Source: Beijerinckiaceae bacterium
GTDB lineage: Bacteria; Pseudomonadota; Alphaproteobacteria; Rhizobiales; Beijerinckiaceae
Direction: 5' to 3'
Length of the DNA: 64,000 bases
NCBI GenBank assembly: GCA_009773635.1
Contig: WSYC01000003.1
Span: 1 to 64,000, forward strand
In this document: one piece after another, positions 26,713 through 35,728 of the stretch
How the letters are laid out: every line of letters starts with the position of its first letter
How positions within the stretch are numbered: position 1 is the stretch's first letter
Position numbers and translations under genes: made by a program
The notes under the pieces: model-generated
What the model was told of the DNA's origin: nothing
Database searches by the model: none
What the model saw: only the letters and a program-made list of their open reading frames with translations

Positions 26713-27903
26713 TCAGGCTTTCTTCCAGTGGGGATCGGCGAGGATTTCGGTGGAATGCTGGCCAAGCCCCGGCGAGGGCCGGGGTGAGACCTGCGGGACG
26801 CCGTCGATCAGGATGGGCGTGCGGACTGTCGGCACCGAGCCTGCCTCCGCCTCCGGCAGTGCAAGATCGACGCGCATGCCGCGCGCGATCACGTGGCTGT
26901 CGGCAAAGACTTCGCCGATGCCGTTGATCGGCCCGGCAGGCACGGACAACGCTTCAAGCCGGGCGAGCAAATCCGCCTTCGCATGCTGCGCCGTCAGCGC
27001 GGAAATCGCGGGCACCAGCGCCGCCCGGTTCGCGACGCGCCCGCGATTGGTCGCGTAATCCGGGTTCGCTGCGAGATCGTCAGCGCCGAGCGCTTCGCAG
27101 AGCTTGCGATACTGCCCGTCATTCCCCGTAGCGATGATGATGTAGCCGTCCGCAACGGGAAAAACCTCGTAGGGCACGATGTTGGGATGCGCGTTCCCGA
27201 GCCGCTTCGGCGGTTTGCCCGAGACGAGATAGTTCATCGCCTGATTGCCGAGCACCGCGATCTGGCTGTCGAGGAGATTGCAGTCGACCGTCGCCCCGGC
27301 TCCGGTCTCGTCGCGACGGCGCAGCGCGGCAAGGATCGCGACGCTGGCATACATGCCCGTGAAAATATCTGCCGTGGCATAGCCGGCCTTGGTCGGCTGG
27401 CCGTCGGGCTGCCCGGTGATATCCATTGCGCCGGCCATGCCCTGGATCAGAAAATCATAGCCCGCGCGCGGCGCATAGGGGCCACTCTGGCCGAACCCGG
27501 TGATGGAGCAATAGATGAGCTCCGGCTTCAGCGCGCGCAGCGATGCCGCATCGAGCCCGTATTTGACGAGGCCGCCGAGCTTGAAATTCTCGACGACGAC
27601 ATCCGCCGCCATCGCAAGCTCACGGATCACAGCGATATCGTCAGGGTCCTCGAAATCCGCCTCGATCGAGCGTTTGCCGCGGTTGCAGGCGTGGAAATAG
27701 GCGGCACCGAGGTCGCCGCCGCCCCGTTTTGTGACAAACGGCGGGCCCCAGCTGCGGGTGTCATCCCCCGCGCCCTTGCGTTCGACCTTGACAACATCCG
27801 CGCCGAGATCCGCCAGCAGCTGGCCGATCCATGGACCGGCAAGGATACGGGCGAGCTCCAGAATTTTGAGGCCCTCGAGCGGGCGAGCGCTGTTTTCAAC
27901 CAT
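26713..27903 (-). CDS. Family III CoA-transferase (CaiB/BaiF/formyl-CoA transferase-like)
   Basis: This CoA-transferase has 396 residues. The N-terminus has PLEGLKILELARILAGPW and ADVVKVERKGAGDDTR, and the catalytic aspartate is expected in the AGYDFLIQGMAGAMDITG region near residue 160-170. ATG 27903 is chosen over the GTG six codons upstream. Family III enzymes move CoA between carboxylates (formate/oxalate, succinate/malate, carnitine). Its stop lies one base before the ThDP enzyme start. Paired with a ThDP enzyme, the arrangement recalls frc-oxc, but neither protein has features that prove oxalate use. Confidence 0.85.
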   Translation of the reverse strand: MVENSARPLEGLKILELARILAGPWIGQLLADLGADVVKVERKGAGDDTRSWGPPFVTKRGGGDLGAAYFHACNRGKRSIEADFEDPDDIAVIRELAMAADVVVENFKLGGLVKYGLDAASLRALKPELIYCSITGFGQSGPYAPRAGYDFLIQGMAGAMDITGQPDGQPTKAGYATADIFTGMYASVAILAALRRRDETGAGATVDCNLLDSQIAVLGNQAMNYLVSGKPPKRLGNAHPNIVPYEVFPVADGYIIIATGNDGQYRKLCEALGADDLAANPDYATNRGRVANRAALVPAISALTAQHAKADLLARLEALSVPAGPINGIGEVFADSHVIARGMRVDLALPEAEAGSVPTVRTPILIDGVPQVSPRPSPGLGQHSTEILADPHWKKA

Positions 27904-28114
27904 GGGAAACACAGGGACCACAGGGCGCAGCGCGCTGCAAGCGGTGCAAGGCCGTTCGTTGAAAATTTACAGCTGCGCTTCGCGGGGACCGTATCTGCTC
28001 ACGACCGCCTCGCTCAAGCGTGATCAAACGTGGTTTCATCTTTGTACCGTATTGGCGCAAAGTACACGGGCTGAGGGCACCGGCACCACGAGGCCGGCAA
28101 CAGGGGGGAAGACC

Positions 28115-28756
28115 ATGCAGACAGCCACCACCAACGGGCAGGGCGGCCTTGCGCTGCCGGGCACGCGAACCATCATCAACCTGATGATCGGCGGCGCGGT
28201 CGGCCTTTTCATCTGGGAAATCTGGGCACGCGTTCTGACCAAGGCCGTGCTCGGCTATCCGCTGGAGCCGGCAGGGCTGATCGACGCCATCGCCAACCAC
28301 CAGCTCGGGCTGATGGTGCCGTATCTCGTGCGCGAAGCACTGCATTATGCGGTCGGCATCATCGGCTACCCGGTCTTCTACTATATCGTGTCGCGATATC
28401 TGAAGAACTGGAGCTTCACGCTCGACGCCATCGTTTTCGCCACCTTCTCGGCCGGTGTTGCCTATTACTTCCTGAAGGGGATGGGGACGACGGGTCATCT
28501 GATCTTCTGGGTCGTGGTCACGGCGTTCATCGCGACGCGCTTCATCAACAAAAACATCCGCCTGCGCGATTCGATTGCCTGGGGCACCTTCACCTGGTTG
28601 AACGCCCTCGGTCTGATGGCGCCCATCGGCGGGCTCTCGTTCTATCTGCTGGGCGAAGGCGGGCAGCTCTCGTTCATGAGCTTTGCGGGTCACGTCATCT
28701 ATGGTGCGGTTGCCGCGTGGATTTTCGAGGCCCGCGAGGACAAGGCGAGCGCCTGA
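28115..28756 (+). CDS. Conserved hypothetical multi-pass membrane protein
   Basis: I do not recognise this 213-residue protein. ATG 28115 has an excellent AGGGGGG ribosome site. About five or six hydrophobic segments are visible: near residues 18-40, 75-95, 105-125, 130-145, 160-180 and 185-205. Charged loops include RYLKNWS and NKNIRLRDS. There is no known transporter or enzyme motif. It is divergent from the CoA-transferase gene and convergent with the aldehyde dehydrogenase gene, so it is probably transcribed alone from the 27.9-28.1 kb gap. Confidence 0.7.
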   Translation: MQTATTNGQGGLALPGTRTIINLMIGGAVGLFIWEIWARVLTKAVLGYPLEPAGLIDAIANHQLGLMVPYLVREALHYAVGIIGYPVFYYIVSRYLKNWSFTLDAIVFATFSAGVAYYFLKGMGTTGHLIFWVVVTAFIATRFINKNIRLRDSIAWGTFTWLNALGLMAPIGGLSFYLLGEGGQLSFMSFAGHVIYGAVAAWIFEAREDKASA

Positions 28757-28775
28757 GCGCGCGCCCTTTCCGGGT

Positions 28776-30344
28776 TCAGCCGTCGACGTCGAACTTCACG
28801 CCCTGCGCCAGCGGCAGGGTGGTGCCGTAGTTGATGGTGTTGGTCGTGCGCCGCATATAGGCTTTCCAGCTGTCGGAACCGGCTTCGCGACCGCCGCCGG
28901 TTTCCTTCTCGCCGCCGAAGGCGCCGCCGATTTCGGCTCCCGATGGTCCGATGTTCACATTGGCGATACCGCAATCCGACCCGGACGCCGAGATGAACAG
29001 CTCGGCCTCCCTGAGATCGCGCGTGAAGATGGACGAGGACAACCCCGCGCCAACGGCATTGTTGAGGGCAATCGCCTCCTCGATCGTGTCATAGGCGGTA
29101 ACATAGAGGATCGGCGCGAAGGTCTCGCGCAGCATCGGGCCGGACTGGCCGGGCATTTCCACGAGCGCCGGGCGCGCGTAAGCCCCGGAACCCGCGATGC
29201 CCTCGAATCGCCCGCCGCCGTGCACCGTGCCACCGGCCGCGCGCGCCTCGGCCAGCGCCGATTCCATGCTCTGGAAAGCCGCGTCATCGATCAGCGGACC
29301 GATCAGCGTGCCGGCCTCACGGGGATCGCCGATTTTCGCCGTTGCCCAGACTTTCACAAGGCGCGGCATGAGATCACCGATCACGCTCCGGTGCACGATC
29401 AGGCGACGCAGCGTCGTGCAACGCTGCCCGGCAGTGCCCATCGCGGCAAAGGCGATGCCGCGCAAGGCAAGATCGAGATCAGCGGAAGGGCTGACGATCG
29501 CGGCGTTGTTGCCGCCGAGTTCAAGCAGCGCCCGCGCGAAGCGCTCGGCGAGGCGCGGGCCGACCTTCCGGCCCATCGCGGTCGAACCGGTCGCGGACAC
29601 CAGCGGCACGCGGTGATCCTCAACGATCGCGGCGCCGATGTTGCCGCCGCCGATGACAATCTCGCTGAGGCCTTCAGGGATTTTGCCATTGCCTTCTGCC
29701 TCGAAGCGCGCGGCGGCACGGGCCACGATCGCACCGACCGCCAGCGCTGTCAGCGGGGTTTTTTCCGATGGCTTCCAGATCACGGGGTTGCCGCAGACGA
29801 AGGCGAGCGCCGCGTTCCAGCTCCAGACCGCGACCGGAAAATTGAAAGCGCTGATGACGCCGACCGGGCCGAGGGGATGCCAGGTCTCCATCATCCGGTG
29901 GCTCGGTCGCTCGGTCGCGATCGTCAGGCCGTAAAGTTGGCGTGAGAGCCCGACCGCGAAATCGCAAATGTCGATCATTTCCTGCACTTCGCCAAGACCC
30001 TCGGAGGTGATCTTGCCGGCTTCCAGCGTCACGAGGCGGCCCAGCTCGTGCTTGGCCTTGCGCAACTCGTCGCCCAGAATCCGCACGAATTCGCCGCGTC
30101 TGGGGGGCGGCACCAACCGCCATTCGGCGAAGGCTGCGACATTGCGGCCAATGGCGGCCGTAACGTCCTCGGGCGTATTGTCATGGAGTTCCGCCATGCG
30201 CTCGCCGTTGATGGGCGAGCGGACGATGCGGGTTCCACCCGCCAGTTTGGCGGCGGCCAGGCCGAAGCTTTCGAGGATGCTGGCTGCTTCTTCTTTCGGT
30301 GCGGACAGAATGGAGGCGAATTCTTGCTGGAGAAAGCTGGACAT
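28776..30344 (-). CDS. amaB: ALDH7-type aldehyde dehydrogenase (alpha-aminoadipate semialdehyde / piperideine-6-carboxylate)
   Basis: This NAD-dependent dehydrogenase (522 residues) has the antiquitin signature at its C-terminus: GGEKETGGGREAGSDSW followed by MRRTTNTINYGTTLPLAQG. The nucleophile cysteine is in GTAGQRCTTLRRL and the general base glutamate is in LLELGGNNA. The NAD site includes ISAFNFPVAVWSWNAALA. ALDH7 enzymes oxidise alpha-aminoadipic semialdehyde in lysine degradation, hence the amaB/pcd name. No other lysine-pathway gene is adjacent, so the in vivo role is inferred. A TTGGT-N10-ACCAA repeat lies about 80 bases upstream of the start. Confidence 0.85.
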   Translation of the reverse strand: MSSFLQQEFASILSAPKEEAASILESFGLAAAKLAGGTRIVRSPINGERMAELHDNTPEDVTAAIGRNVAAFAEWRLVPPPRRGEFVRILGDELRKAKHELGRLVTLEAGKITSEGLGEVQEMIDICDFAVGLSRQLYGLTIATERPSHRMMETWHPLGPVGVISAFNFPVAVWSWNAALAFVCGNPVIWKPSEKTPLTALAVGAIVARAAARFEAEGNGKIPEGLSEIVIGGGNIGAAIVEDHRVPLVSATGSTAMGRKVGPRLAERFARALLELGGNNAAIVSPSADLDLALRGIAFAAMGTAGQRCTTLRRLIVHRSVIGDLMPRLVKVWATAKIGDPREAGTLIGPLIDDAAFQSMESALAEARAAGGTVHGGGRFEGIAGSGAYARPALVEMPGQSGPMLRETFAPILYVTAYDTIEEAIALNNAVGAGLSSSIFTRDLREAELFISASGSDCGIANVNIGPSGAEIGGAFGGEKETGGGREAGSDSWKAYMRRTTNTINYGTTLPLAQGVKFDVDG

Positions 30345-30420
30345 CGGGATTCCCGTGATGTGATGGCCTGATCGACGAGCCTGACAGCAGGAAAGTGCTG
30401 TCGGCCCGGCCCGGCGCGCG

Positions 30421-30440
30421 TTGGTGCAAAACTAGACCAA
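30421..30440. promoter_or_regulatory. Inverted repeat TTGGT-N10-ACCAA between amaB-like and FAD oxidoreductase genes
   Basis: The two half-sites lie about 15 bases apart centre to centre, one and a half helical turns. They are in the divergent intergenic region, about 77 bases upstream of the ALDH start. This may be an operator; no regulator gene is adjacent. Confidence 0.25.
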
Positions 30441-30593
30441 AGGGGGGCAAAGTGGAATTGCGTTTTTCGCCAATCCGCGCCGCCGAAACCGGGATTTATT
30501 CTTGATATCGATCATGATTCTGCGGATCATCCCGGCAACCCGTCTCGATTCCCGCTTGCTTGCCCGTTCAACGGGAAGCGCCAGGAGATATCC

Positions 30594-31778
30594 ATGTCCG
30601 ATGTCTATGATGTCGTGATCGCCGGTGGCGCGGTCATCGGCTCGTCTGTTGCCTGGCATCTTGCCTCGCACCCGGGGTTTTCCGGGTCCGTGCTCGTCAT
30701 TGAGCCCGATTCGACCTACCAGTTCTCGGCCTCCGCACTCTCCGCCGGATCGATCCGTCAGCAATTTTCGCAACGCGTCAACATCGCGATCTCGCTTGAT
30801 GGCATCGCCTTCCTGCGCGAGATCGGTGCGCGGCTTGCCGTTGACGGCGATCAGCCGGATATCGGCCTTTATGAAGGCGGCTATCTCTACCTTGGCACAG
30901 AGGCGGCGCGTTCGGTGTTCGAGGCCAACAACGCCGACCAGAAAGCGCTCGGCGCCGATATCGCCTTGCTCGATCGTGCCAGCCTTGCGGCCCGCTTCCC
31001 GTACCTCAACATGGACGATCTTGCTGTTGGCTCCTACGGGGTCAGCGGTGAGGGCTGGTTCGACGGCTACGGATTGATGCAGGCCTTCCGCAAGGCTGCG
31101 CGCGCGAAGGGTGTCGAGTACCGGCAAAGCCGCGTCGTCGATATCGAGCGAGCGGATGCGCGGATCGTGGCTGTCATGCTGGAAGATGGCTCCCGCATCA
31201 CTTGCGGCGCGTTCGTCAACGCCGCCGGGGCTTCGGGCGCTCGCGTGCTGACGGAAAAGGCAGGCTTTCCCGTGCCGGTCTATGCCAAGAAGCGCTCGGT
31301 TTTCGCGTTCTCATGCAAGGAAAAGCTGGCCGATCATCCGCTCTTGATCGATACCACCGGGGTCTGGTGGCGGCCGGAAGGCGAGGGCTACATCACCGGC
31401 TATTCCCCGGATGAGCCGGAGGCACTGGATTTCAGCGGTGATTTCGAGGTCGACTGGCCGATCTTTGAGGAGATCATCTGGCCTGCACTGGCGCACCGCA
31501 TTCCGGCTTTCGAGGCGATCCGCCCCGGTCGGGCCTGGGCCGGGCACTACGACATGAACCTTCTTGATCACAACGCCATTGTCGGGCGGCTCGGCGATCT
31601 CGCCAACGGTTATCTCGCCTGCGGTTTTTCCGGTCATGGGCTCCAGCAATCGCCCGCCGTCGGGCGCGGGCTCGCCGAACTCATCGTCGATGGCCGCTAC
31701 ACGAGCCTTGACCTCGGTGATCTCGGGTTCGAGCGGATCACTGCCAAGCGCCCGCTGCTCGAGCGGAATGTAATCTGA
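30594..31778 (+). CDS. FAD-dependent oxidoreductase, DAO family (D-amino-acid/glycine oxidase-like)
   Basis: This flavoprotein has 394 residues. The N-terminal dinucleotide motif is VVIAGGAVIGSSVAWHLA, the second substrate/FAD block has SAGSIRQQFS, and the C-terminal block is CGFSGHGLQQSPAVGRGLAEL. All are typical of the DadA/sarcosine/glycine oxidase group. AGGAGA precedes ATG 30594. The substrate may be a D-amino acid, an N-methyl amino acid or a hydroxy acid. Its stop is four bases from the convergent dehydrogenase gene, so it borders the sugar-acid locus but is transcribed against it. Confidence 0.85.
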   Translation: MSDVYDVVIAGGAVIGSSVAWHLASHPGFSGSVLVIEPDSTYQFSASALSAGSIRQQFSQRVNIAISLDGIAFLREIGARLAVDGDQPDIGLYEGGYLYLGTEAARSVFEANNADQKALGADIALLDRASLAARFPYLNMDDLAVGSYGVSGEGWFDGYGLMQAFRKAARAKGVEYRQSRVVDIERADARIVAVMLEDGSRITCGAFVNAAGASGARVLTEKAGFPVPVYAKKRSVFAFSCKEKLADHPLLIDTTGVWWRPEGEGYITGYSPDEPEALDFSGDFEVDWPIFEEIIWPALAHRIPAFEAIRPGRAWAGHYDMNLLDHNAIVGRLGDLANGYLACGFSGHGLQQSPAVGRGLAELIVDGRYTSLDLGDLGFERITAKRPLLERNVI

Positions 31779-31782
31779 GCTC

Positions 31783-32688
31783 TCAGCCCTTCGTCTTGCG
31801 CGTAAAACCGTTCGATTCGGCGACGAAATCCGCGATCATCGGCACGAACTTGTTACCGTTGCCGGCCCCGACCGCCTGCGCGAACAGGTTCTTGGCGGCG
31901 CTGGATATGGGGTTCGCCACTTGCGCTGCGTTCGCCATCGCATCGACATAGCGCAGGTCTTTTGCGCCGTTCGAGAGCGTGAACTTGTGCGAATTTTCGT
32001 TTCCTTCGAGCACGTAGCCCATGAAAGTCTGGTAGAAGCCGCAATCCATCCGGCCACCGCGCACGACGGAATCGAAGGTTTCGACGGAGATGCCGACCTT
32101 CTGCCCGATGGCGAGCGCCTCGGCGTAGATCGCGGCATAGCCCATCGAGAGGAAGTTGTTGAGAAGCTTCATCTTGTGACCGGCGCCGACCGGGCCAAGA
32201 TGGACGATCTTTGACGCCCAGGCACCAATCGCGCCCTCGATCCGCGCGAACACCTGCGGCTCGGCGCCGACCATGGCTGAGAGCTGGCCGGTTTCGGCCT
32301 GCGCCGGCGTGCCGCCGAGCGGGGCGTCGGCAAAATCGACACCGACTTCGGCCAGTTCCTGCGCCAGCACTTCGGTAGAAACCGGGTTGGCAGTCGAGCA
32401 ATCGACGACGATCAACCCCTTGTGCGCCCCGGCCTTCACGCCATCGGCATCCCGGATGATCTTCTCGACGGTCGGCGAATCGGTGACGCAGATGAACACG
32501 ATATCCGAGGCAGCGGCGACATCACGGGGCGTTTTGACCTCGCTCGCGCCGCGCCCGACGAGATCTTCGACCGGCGCACGGTTGCGGTTGCCCATGATCG
32601 TCAGCGGGAACCCTTTCTCCAGGATGTTCTTGGCCATGCCGTGACCCATGAAGCCGACGCCGATGAAGCCGATCCGTGGTTTGGTCAT
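31783..32688 (-). CDS. Beta-hydroxyacid dehydrogenase (GarR/3-hydroxyisobutyrate dehydrogenase-like)
   Basis: This NAD(P)-dependent enzyme has 301 residues. The Rossmann motif is IGFIGVGFMGHGMAKN, the substrate loop is DAPLGGTPAQAETG, and the catalytic lysine is in GAGHKMKLLNN. GAGGAGA precedes ATG 32688. Members reduce tartronate semialdehyde or oxidise hydroxyisobutyrate, threonate and related acids. It is the last gene of the transporter operon (malK-SBP-malF-malG-LtnD-like-this). A role in converting an imported sugar acid is therefore likely, but its substrate is unknown. Confidence 0.87.
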   Translation of the reverse strand: MTKPRIGFIGVGFMGHGMAKNILEKGFPLTIMGNRNRAPVEDLVGRGASEVKTPRDVAAASDIVFICVTDSPTVEKIIRDADGVKAGAHKGLIVVDCSTANPVSTEVLAQELAEVGVDFADAPLGGTPAQAETGQLSAMVGAEPQVFARIEGAIGAWASKIVHLGPVGAGHKMKLLNNFLSMGYAAIYAEALAIGQKVGISVETFDSVVRGGRMDCGFYQTFMGYVLEGNENSHKFTLSNGAKDLRYVDAMANAAQVANPISSAAKNLFAQAVGAGNGNKFVPMIADFVAESNGFTRKTKG

Positions 32689-32711
32689 GGAATTCTCCTC
32701 GGTAGAATGGG

Positions 32712-33599
32712 TCAGGTCGTGCCGTTGAGCGCACGATAGGAGCGGATGACCTGGCTGTCATCCGCTGCGCCGTGCCCGGCGCCGGATGCTGCCAGAAACA
32801 TCTGATGCGCGGAAGCCGCCAGCGGCAGGGCCACTTTGCTCGCCCGCCCGGCATCCAGAACCAGGCTGAGGTCTTTCACAAAGATATCGACCGCGCTCGT
32901 CACGGCCGGATCGGCCTCAAGCATGCGCGGGCCGCGGTTGTTGATCATCCAGCTCGATGCCGCCGATTGTCCGAGGATTTTCAGCAGCAGCGCTGTATCG
33001 AGCCCTGCCTTCTCACCGAGCGCGAAAGCCTCCGCCGCCGCCGCGATATGGACACCGCACAGCAGCTGGTTGATGGTTTTCACCATCGCGCCGTCGCCCG
33101 CGTTCTGCCCGACATGGTAGAGCTTGTCGCCGAGGACAGCGAGGTAGGGCTGCGCGGCCTCGACAATCGCGGCATCGCCGCCGGCCATGATCGTGAGCGT
33201 GCCCGCTTCCGCGCCGACAACCCCGCCCGACACCGGGGCATCAAGAAAGCGCTTGCCGGCCTTCTCCACCATGCCGGCAATTTCCCGCGCGTCGGAAGGC
33301 GCGCAGGTCGCCATCAGGATCACGAGCGCGCCAGCCGGCAAGGCATCGAGTGCGCCGGAGGTCACCAGCGCGGCACGCGCCTGAGCGGCGTTCACGACCA
33401 TCAGGATCAGCGCTTCCGCGCCGGTTGCGGCCTCGACTGCCGACGCAGAAGCCGTGCCGCCGTTGGCCGCATGGGCTTCAAGCGCGCGCGGGTTGAGATC
33501 GAACCCCTGCACCCGGAACTGCTTCTCGACGAGCCGCCGCGCCATGGGAATACCCATCGCGCCAAGACCGATGAAGGCGAGGGTTCTCGAGGAAGACAC
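32712..33599 (-). CDS. Beta-hydroxyacid dehydrogenase, L-threonate dehydrogenase (LtnD)-like
   Basis: This is a second member of the same family (295 residues), distinct from its neighbour. It has IGLGAMGIPMARRL, DAPVSGGVVGAEAGTL, and the catalytic lysine in GDGAMVKTINQLLCG. The C-terminal AASGAGHGAADDSQV region resembles LtnD proteins, which oxidise L-threonate at C2. GTG 33599 is supported by GGAG seven bases upstream, and it begins four bases after the permease stop. No otnK, otnC or otnI gene for the later threonate steps is in the window, so LtnD function is only suggested. Confidence 0.85.
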   Translation of the reverse strand: MSSSRTLAFIGLGAMGIPMARRLVEKQFRVQGFDLNPRALEAHAANGGTASASAVEAATGAEALILMVVNAAQARAALVTSGALDALPAGALVILMATCAPSDAREIAGMVEKAGKRFLDAPVSGGVVGAEAGTLTIMAGGDAAIVEAAQPYLAVLGDKLYHVGQNAGDGAMVKTINQLLCGVHIAAAAEAFALGEKAGLDTALLLKILGQSAASSWMINNRGPRMLEADPAVTSAVDIFVKDLSLVLDAGRASKVALPLAASAHQMFLAASGAGHGAADDSQVIRSYRALNGTT

Positions 33600-33603
33600 G
33601 TGC

Positions 33604-34491
33604 TTACTCCTTCACCGCACCGGTCATCGCGGAGACGTAATATTCCACGAAGAACGAGTAGAGGATGACGAGCGGCAGCGAGCCCACCAGCGCGCCGGCC
33701 ATCAGCGAACCCCACTTGTACTGGTCGCCATCGGTAAACGCGGTCACGATCGCCACCGGGACGGTCTTCTTGTCCTGGGAGTTGATGAAGGTCAGCGCGT
33801 AGATGAACTCGTTCCAGCACAGCGTGAGGCAGAAGATACCCGCCGAGATCAGCCCGGGCACCGCCAGCGGCAGGATGATCTTGACGAGAATCTGCCAGCG
33901 CGTCGCACCGTCGATCAGCGCGCATTCCTCAAGCTCGTAGGGGATGGTCTTGAAATAACCCATCAGGAGCCAGGTCGAGAACGGGATCAGGATCGTCGGG
34001 TAGGTCAGGATCAGCGCGAACGGCGTATCGAACAGGCCGTAGTTGAAGATCACCGTCGAGAGCGGGATGAAAAGGATCGAGGGCGGTACGAGATAGGCAA
34101 GGAAGATCAGCCCGCCGACGAGCTGCCCGCCCTTGAACCGCACCCGGACGATGGCATAGGCCGCGAACACGCTGGCAATCAGCGCCAGAACTGTCGCGGT
34201 GACCGAGATGAACATCGTGTTCCACAGCCAGAGCGGATACTCCGTCTCGAACAGCAGCGCCCGGATGTGCTCGAAGGTCGGGGTGAGCGTGAAGAACGGG
34301 CTGTGCGTGTCGAGATCGAGCAGATGCTCCTTCGGCTTCACGGCAGTGATCGTCATCCAGTAAAATGGAAAGATCAGCACCACGATGATCAGGAACAGCG
34401 GCAGATAGACCGTCACGAGGCGGCTGCGGACGGTGTCGAGATAGCTCATGCCATCCGAATTGTCGTCCCGGTTCGGTGTTGTTTCTGCCAT
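33604..34491 (-). CDS. Carbohydrate ABC transporter permease (MalG-like)
   Basis: This inner-membrane permease has 295 residues. ATG 34491 is selected because GAGGACAGGAC is immediately upstream; ATG 34560 and 34449 are alternatives. Six helices are visible, with the EAA docking loop in ELEECALIDGATRWQILVKI and the typical MalG C-terminus YYVSAMTGAVKE. It is preceded by a duplicated fragment of the malF end and a hairpin. It works with the MalF-, SBP- and MalK-like proteins encoded upstream on the same strand. Confidence 0.9.
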   Translation of the reverse strand: MAETTPNRDDNSDGMSYLDTVRSRLVTVYLPLFLIIVVLIFPFYWMTITAVKPKEHLLDLDTHSPFFTLTPTFEHIRALLFETEYPLWLWNTMFISVTATVLALIASVFAAYAIVRVRFKGGQLVGGLIFLAYLVPPSILFIPLSTVIFNYGLFDTPFALILTYPTILIPFSTWLLMGYFKTIPYELEECALIDGATRWQILVKIILPLAVPGLISAGIFCLTLCWNEFIYALTFINSQDKKTVPVAIVTAFTDGDQYKWGSLMAGALVGSLPLVILYSFFVEYYVSAMTGAVKE

Positions 34492-34562
34492 TGTCCTGTC
34501 CTCGTTTTCGGCAGTGGGCGTCTGGGCCGCGCCTGCCGGAAGTGCGTGAGTCTTTGTCATTC

Positions 34563-34584
34563 CGAGAGGGTGGCGGGCCTCTCG
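34563..34584. terminator. Hairpin CGAGAGG/CCTCTCG between malF- and malG-like genes
   Basis: A 7-bp perfect stem with an 8-base loop lies just beyond the duplicated malF end. On the minus strand it directly follows the TGA of the ghost copy, so it may be the original 3' structure of the gene. There is no T-run. Confidence 0.35.
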
Positions 34585-34586
34585 TC

Positions 34587-34733
34587 AGTCATTGTCCGAA
34601 CCCTGCTGCCACTTGCGCTTCTGCAGGCCGAACACCGCGCTTGGGGCTTGCCCCATTCGCGACCAAGAAAACGCGTGGTTCGGCCTAGTCATTGTCCGAA
34701 CCCTGCTGCCATTTGCGCTTCTGCAGGCCGAAC
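34587..34733. repeat. Direct repeat: duplicated 3' end of the malF-like gene
   Basis: Bases 34587-34633 and 34687-34733 match over 47 positions with one mismatch (34612 C versus 34712 T), offset exactly 100 bases. The right copy is the true end of the malF-like gene and encodes FGLQKRKWQQGSDND followed by TAG. The left copy encodes the same residues followed by TGA. The 53 bases between include GGGG-CTTG-CCCC. This looks like a partial tandem duplication or insertion that moved the stop. Confidence 0.9.
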
Positions 34734-35641
34734 CACGAGATCATGATTGCGGCGAGCAGGAAGGGGATCATCGCGGTCGAGATGGCGGCACCCTCGCCGA
34801 TCCGCCCGCCGAGGATCGCGGTGTTGTAACTCATCGTCGCCATCAGTTCGGTCGAGCCGGCAGGGCCGCCGTTGGTGAGCACCTTGATGAGCTGGAAATC
34901 CGTGAAGGTGAACAGCACCGAGAAGGTCATGACCACCGCGATGATCGGGGTCAGGATCGGGTAGGTGACAAAGCGGAAGAGCTGCCACTTGTTCGCACCG
35001 TCCAGCGTCGCCGCCTCGTAGAGCGAGGGTGACACGGTCTGGAGGCCGGCGAGCAGGGTGATGGCGATGAAGGGCACGCCGCGCCAGACGTTGGCGAAGA
35101 TCACGCTGAACCGCGCGTTCCAGGGGTCGCCGAGGAAGTCGATATTGCCGGAAATCCAGCCGAATTTGCGCAAGCTCCAGGAGATCACCGAGAACTGCGG
35201 ATCGAAAATCCACCAGAAAGCGATGGCGGAAAGCACCGTCGGCACGATGAACGGAATGAGGATGATCGCGCGGATGAAGGCCTTGAACGGCAGGTTGTTG
35301 TTCAGGAGCAGCGCAAGATAAAGTCCCACCGCGAATTTGATGACGCTGGCGACGAAGGTGTAGAACAGGGTGTTGAACACGGCGGTCTGGAACTTCGAAT
35401 CCCCGATGATCCACTCGTAGTTCTCCAACCCGACGAAGCTGCCGGGTGTGCCGATCTTGGTGTCGGTGAAGCTGAGCCAGACCCCGAGACCCAGCGGATA
35501 GACCAGAAACAGGATCAGGAACGCGGCCGCCGGCAGCATGAACCAGAAGCCGAGAAAATTGCGGTTCGTCGTCATCATCTCCCAGCGCGTTGGCGCATAG
35601 GCGGTGAAGGCGGTTTTTCCGGCGGGAATTGCGTCACTCAT
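34685..35641 (-). CDS. Carbohydrate ABC transporter permease (MalF-like)
   Basis: This permease has 318 residues and six or seven helices, starting with a cytoplasmic head and helix 1 around residues 30-52 (FWFMLPAAAFLILFLVYPLG). The EAA loop is YEAATLDGANKWQLFRFVTYP, given here as its core YEAATLDGANKW. ATG 35641 follows GAGGAAACA at a slightly long spacing. Its last 15 codons are duplicated 100 bases downstream. It is the partner of the MalG-like subunit and belongs to the CUT1 sugar transporter class. Confidence 0.9.
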   Translation of the reverse strand: MSDAIPAGKTAFTAYAPTRWEMMTTNRNFLGFWFMLPAAAFLILFLVYPLGLGVWLSFTDTKIGTPGSFVGLENYEWIIGDSKFQTAVFNTLFYTFVASVIKFAVGLYLALLLNNNLPFKAFIRAIILIPFIVPTVLSAIAFWWIFDPQFSVISWSLRKFGWISGNIDFLGDPWNARFSVIFANVWRGVPFIAITLLAGLQTVSPSLYEAATLDGANKWQLFRFVTYPILTPIIAVVMTFSVLFTFTDFQLIKVLTNGGPAGSTELMATMSYNTAILGGRIGEGAAISTAMIPFLLAAIMISWFGLQKRKWQQGSDND

Positions 35642-35728
35642 GCCAGTGTTTCCTCAAGCAAGATCGGCGCGCCACAAAGCGGGGCACGGTGAGCCCGCCA
35701 GACGGCGGTTGGGCCAAGAGAGTTGAAT

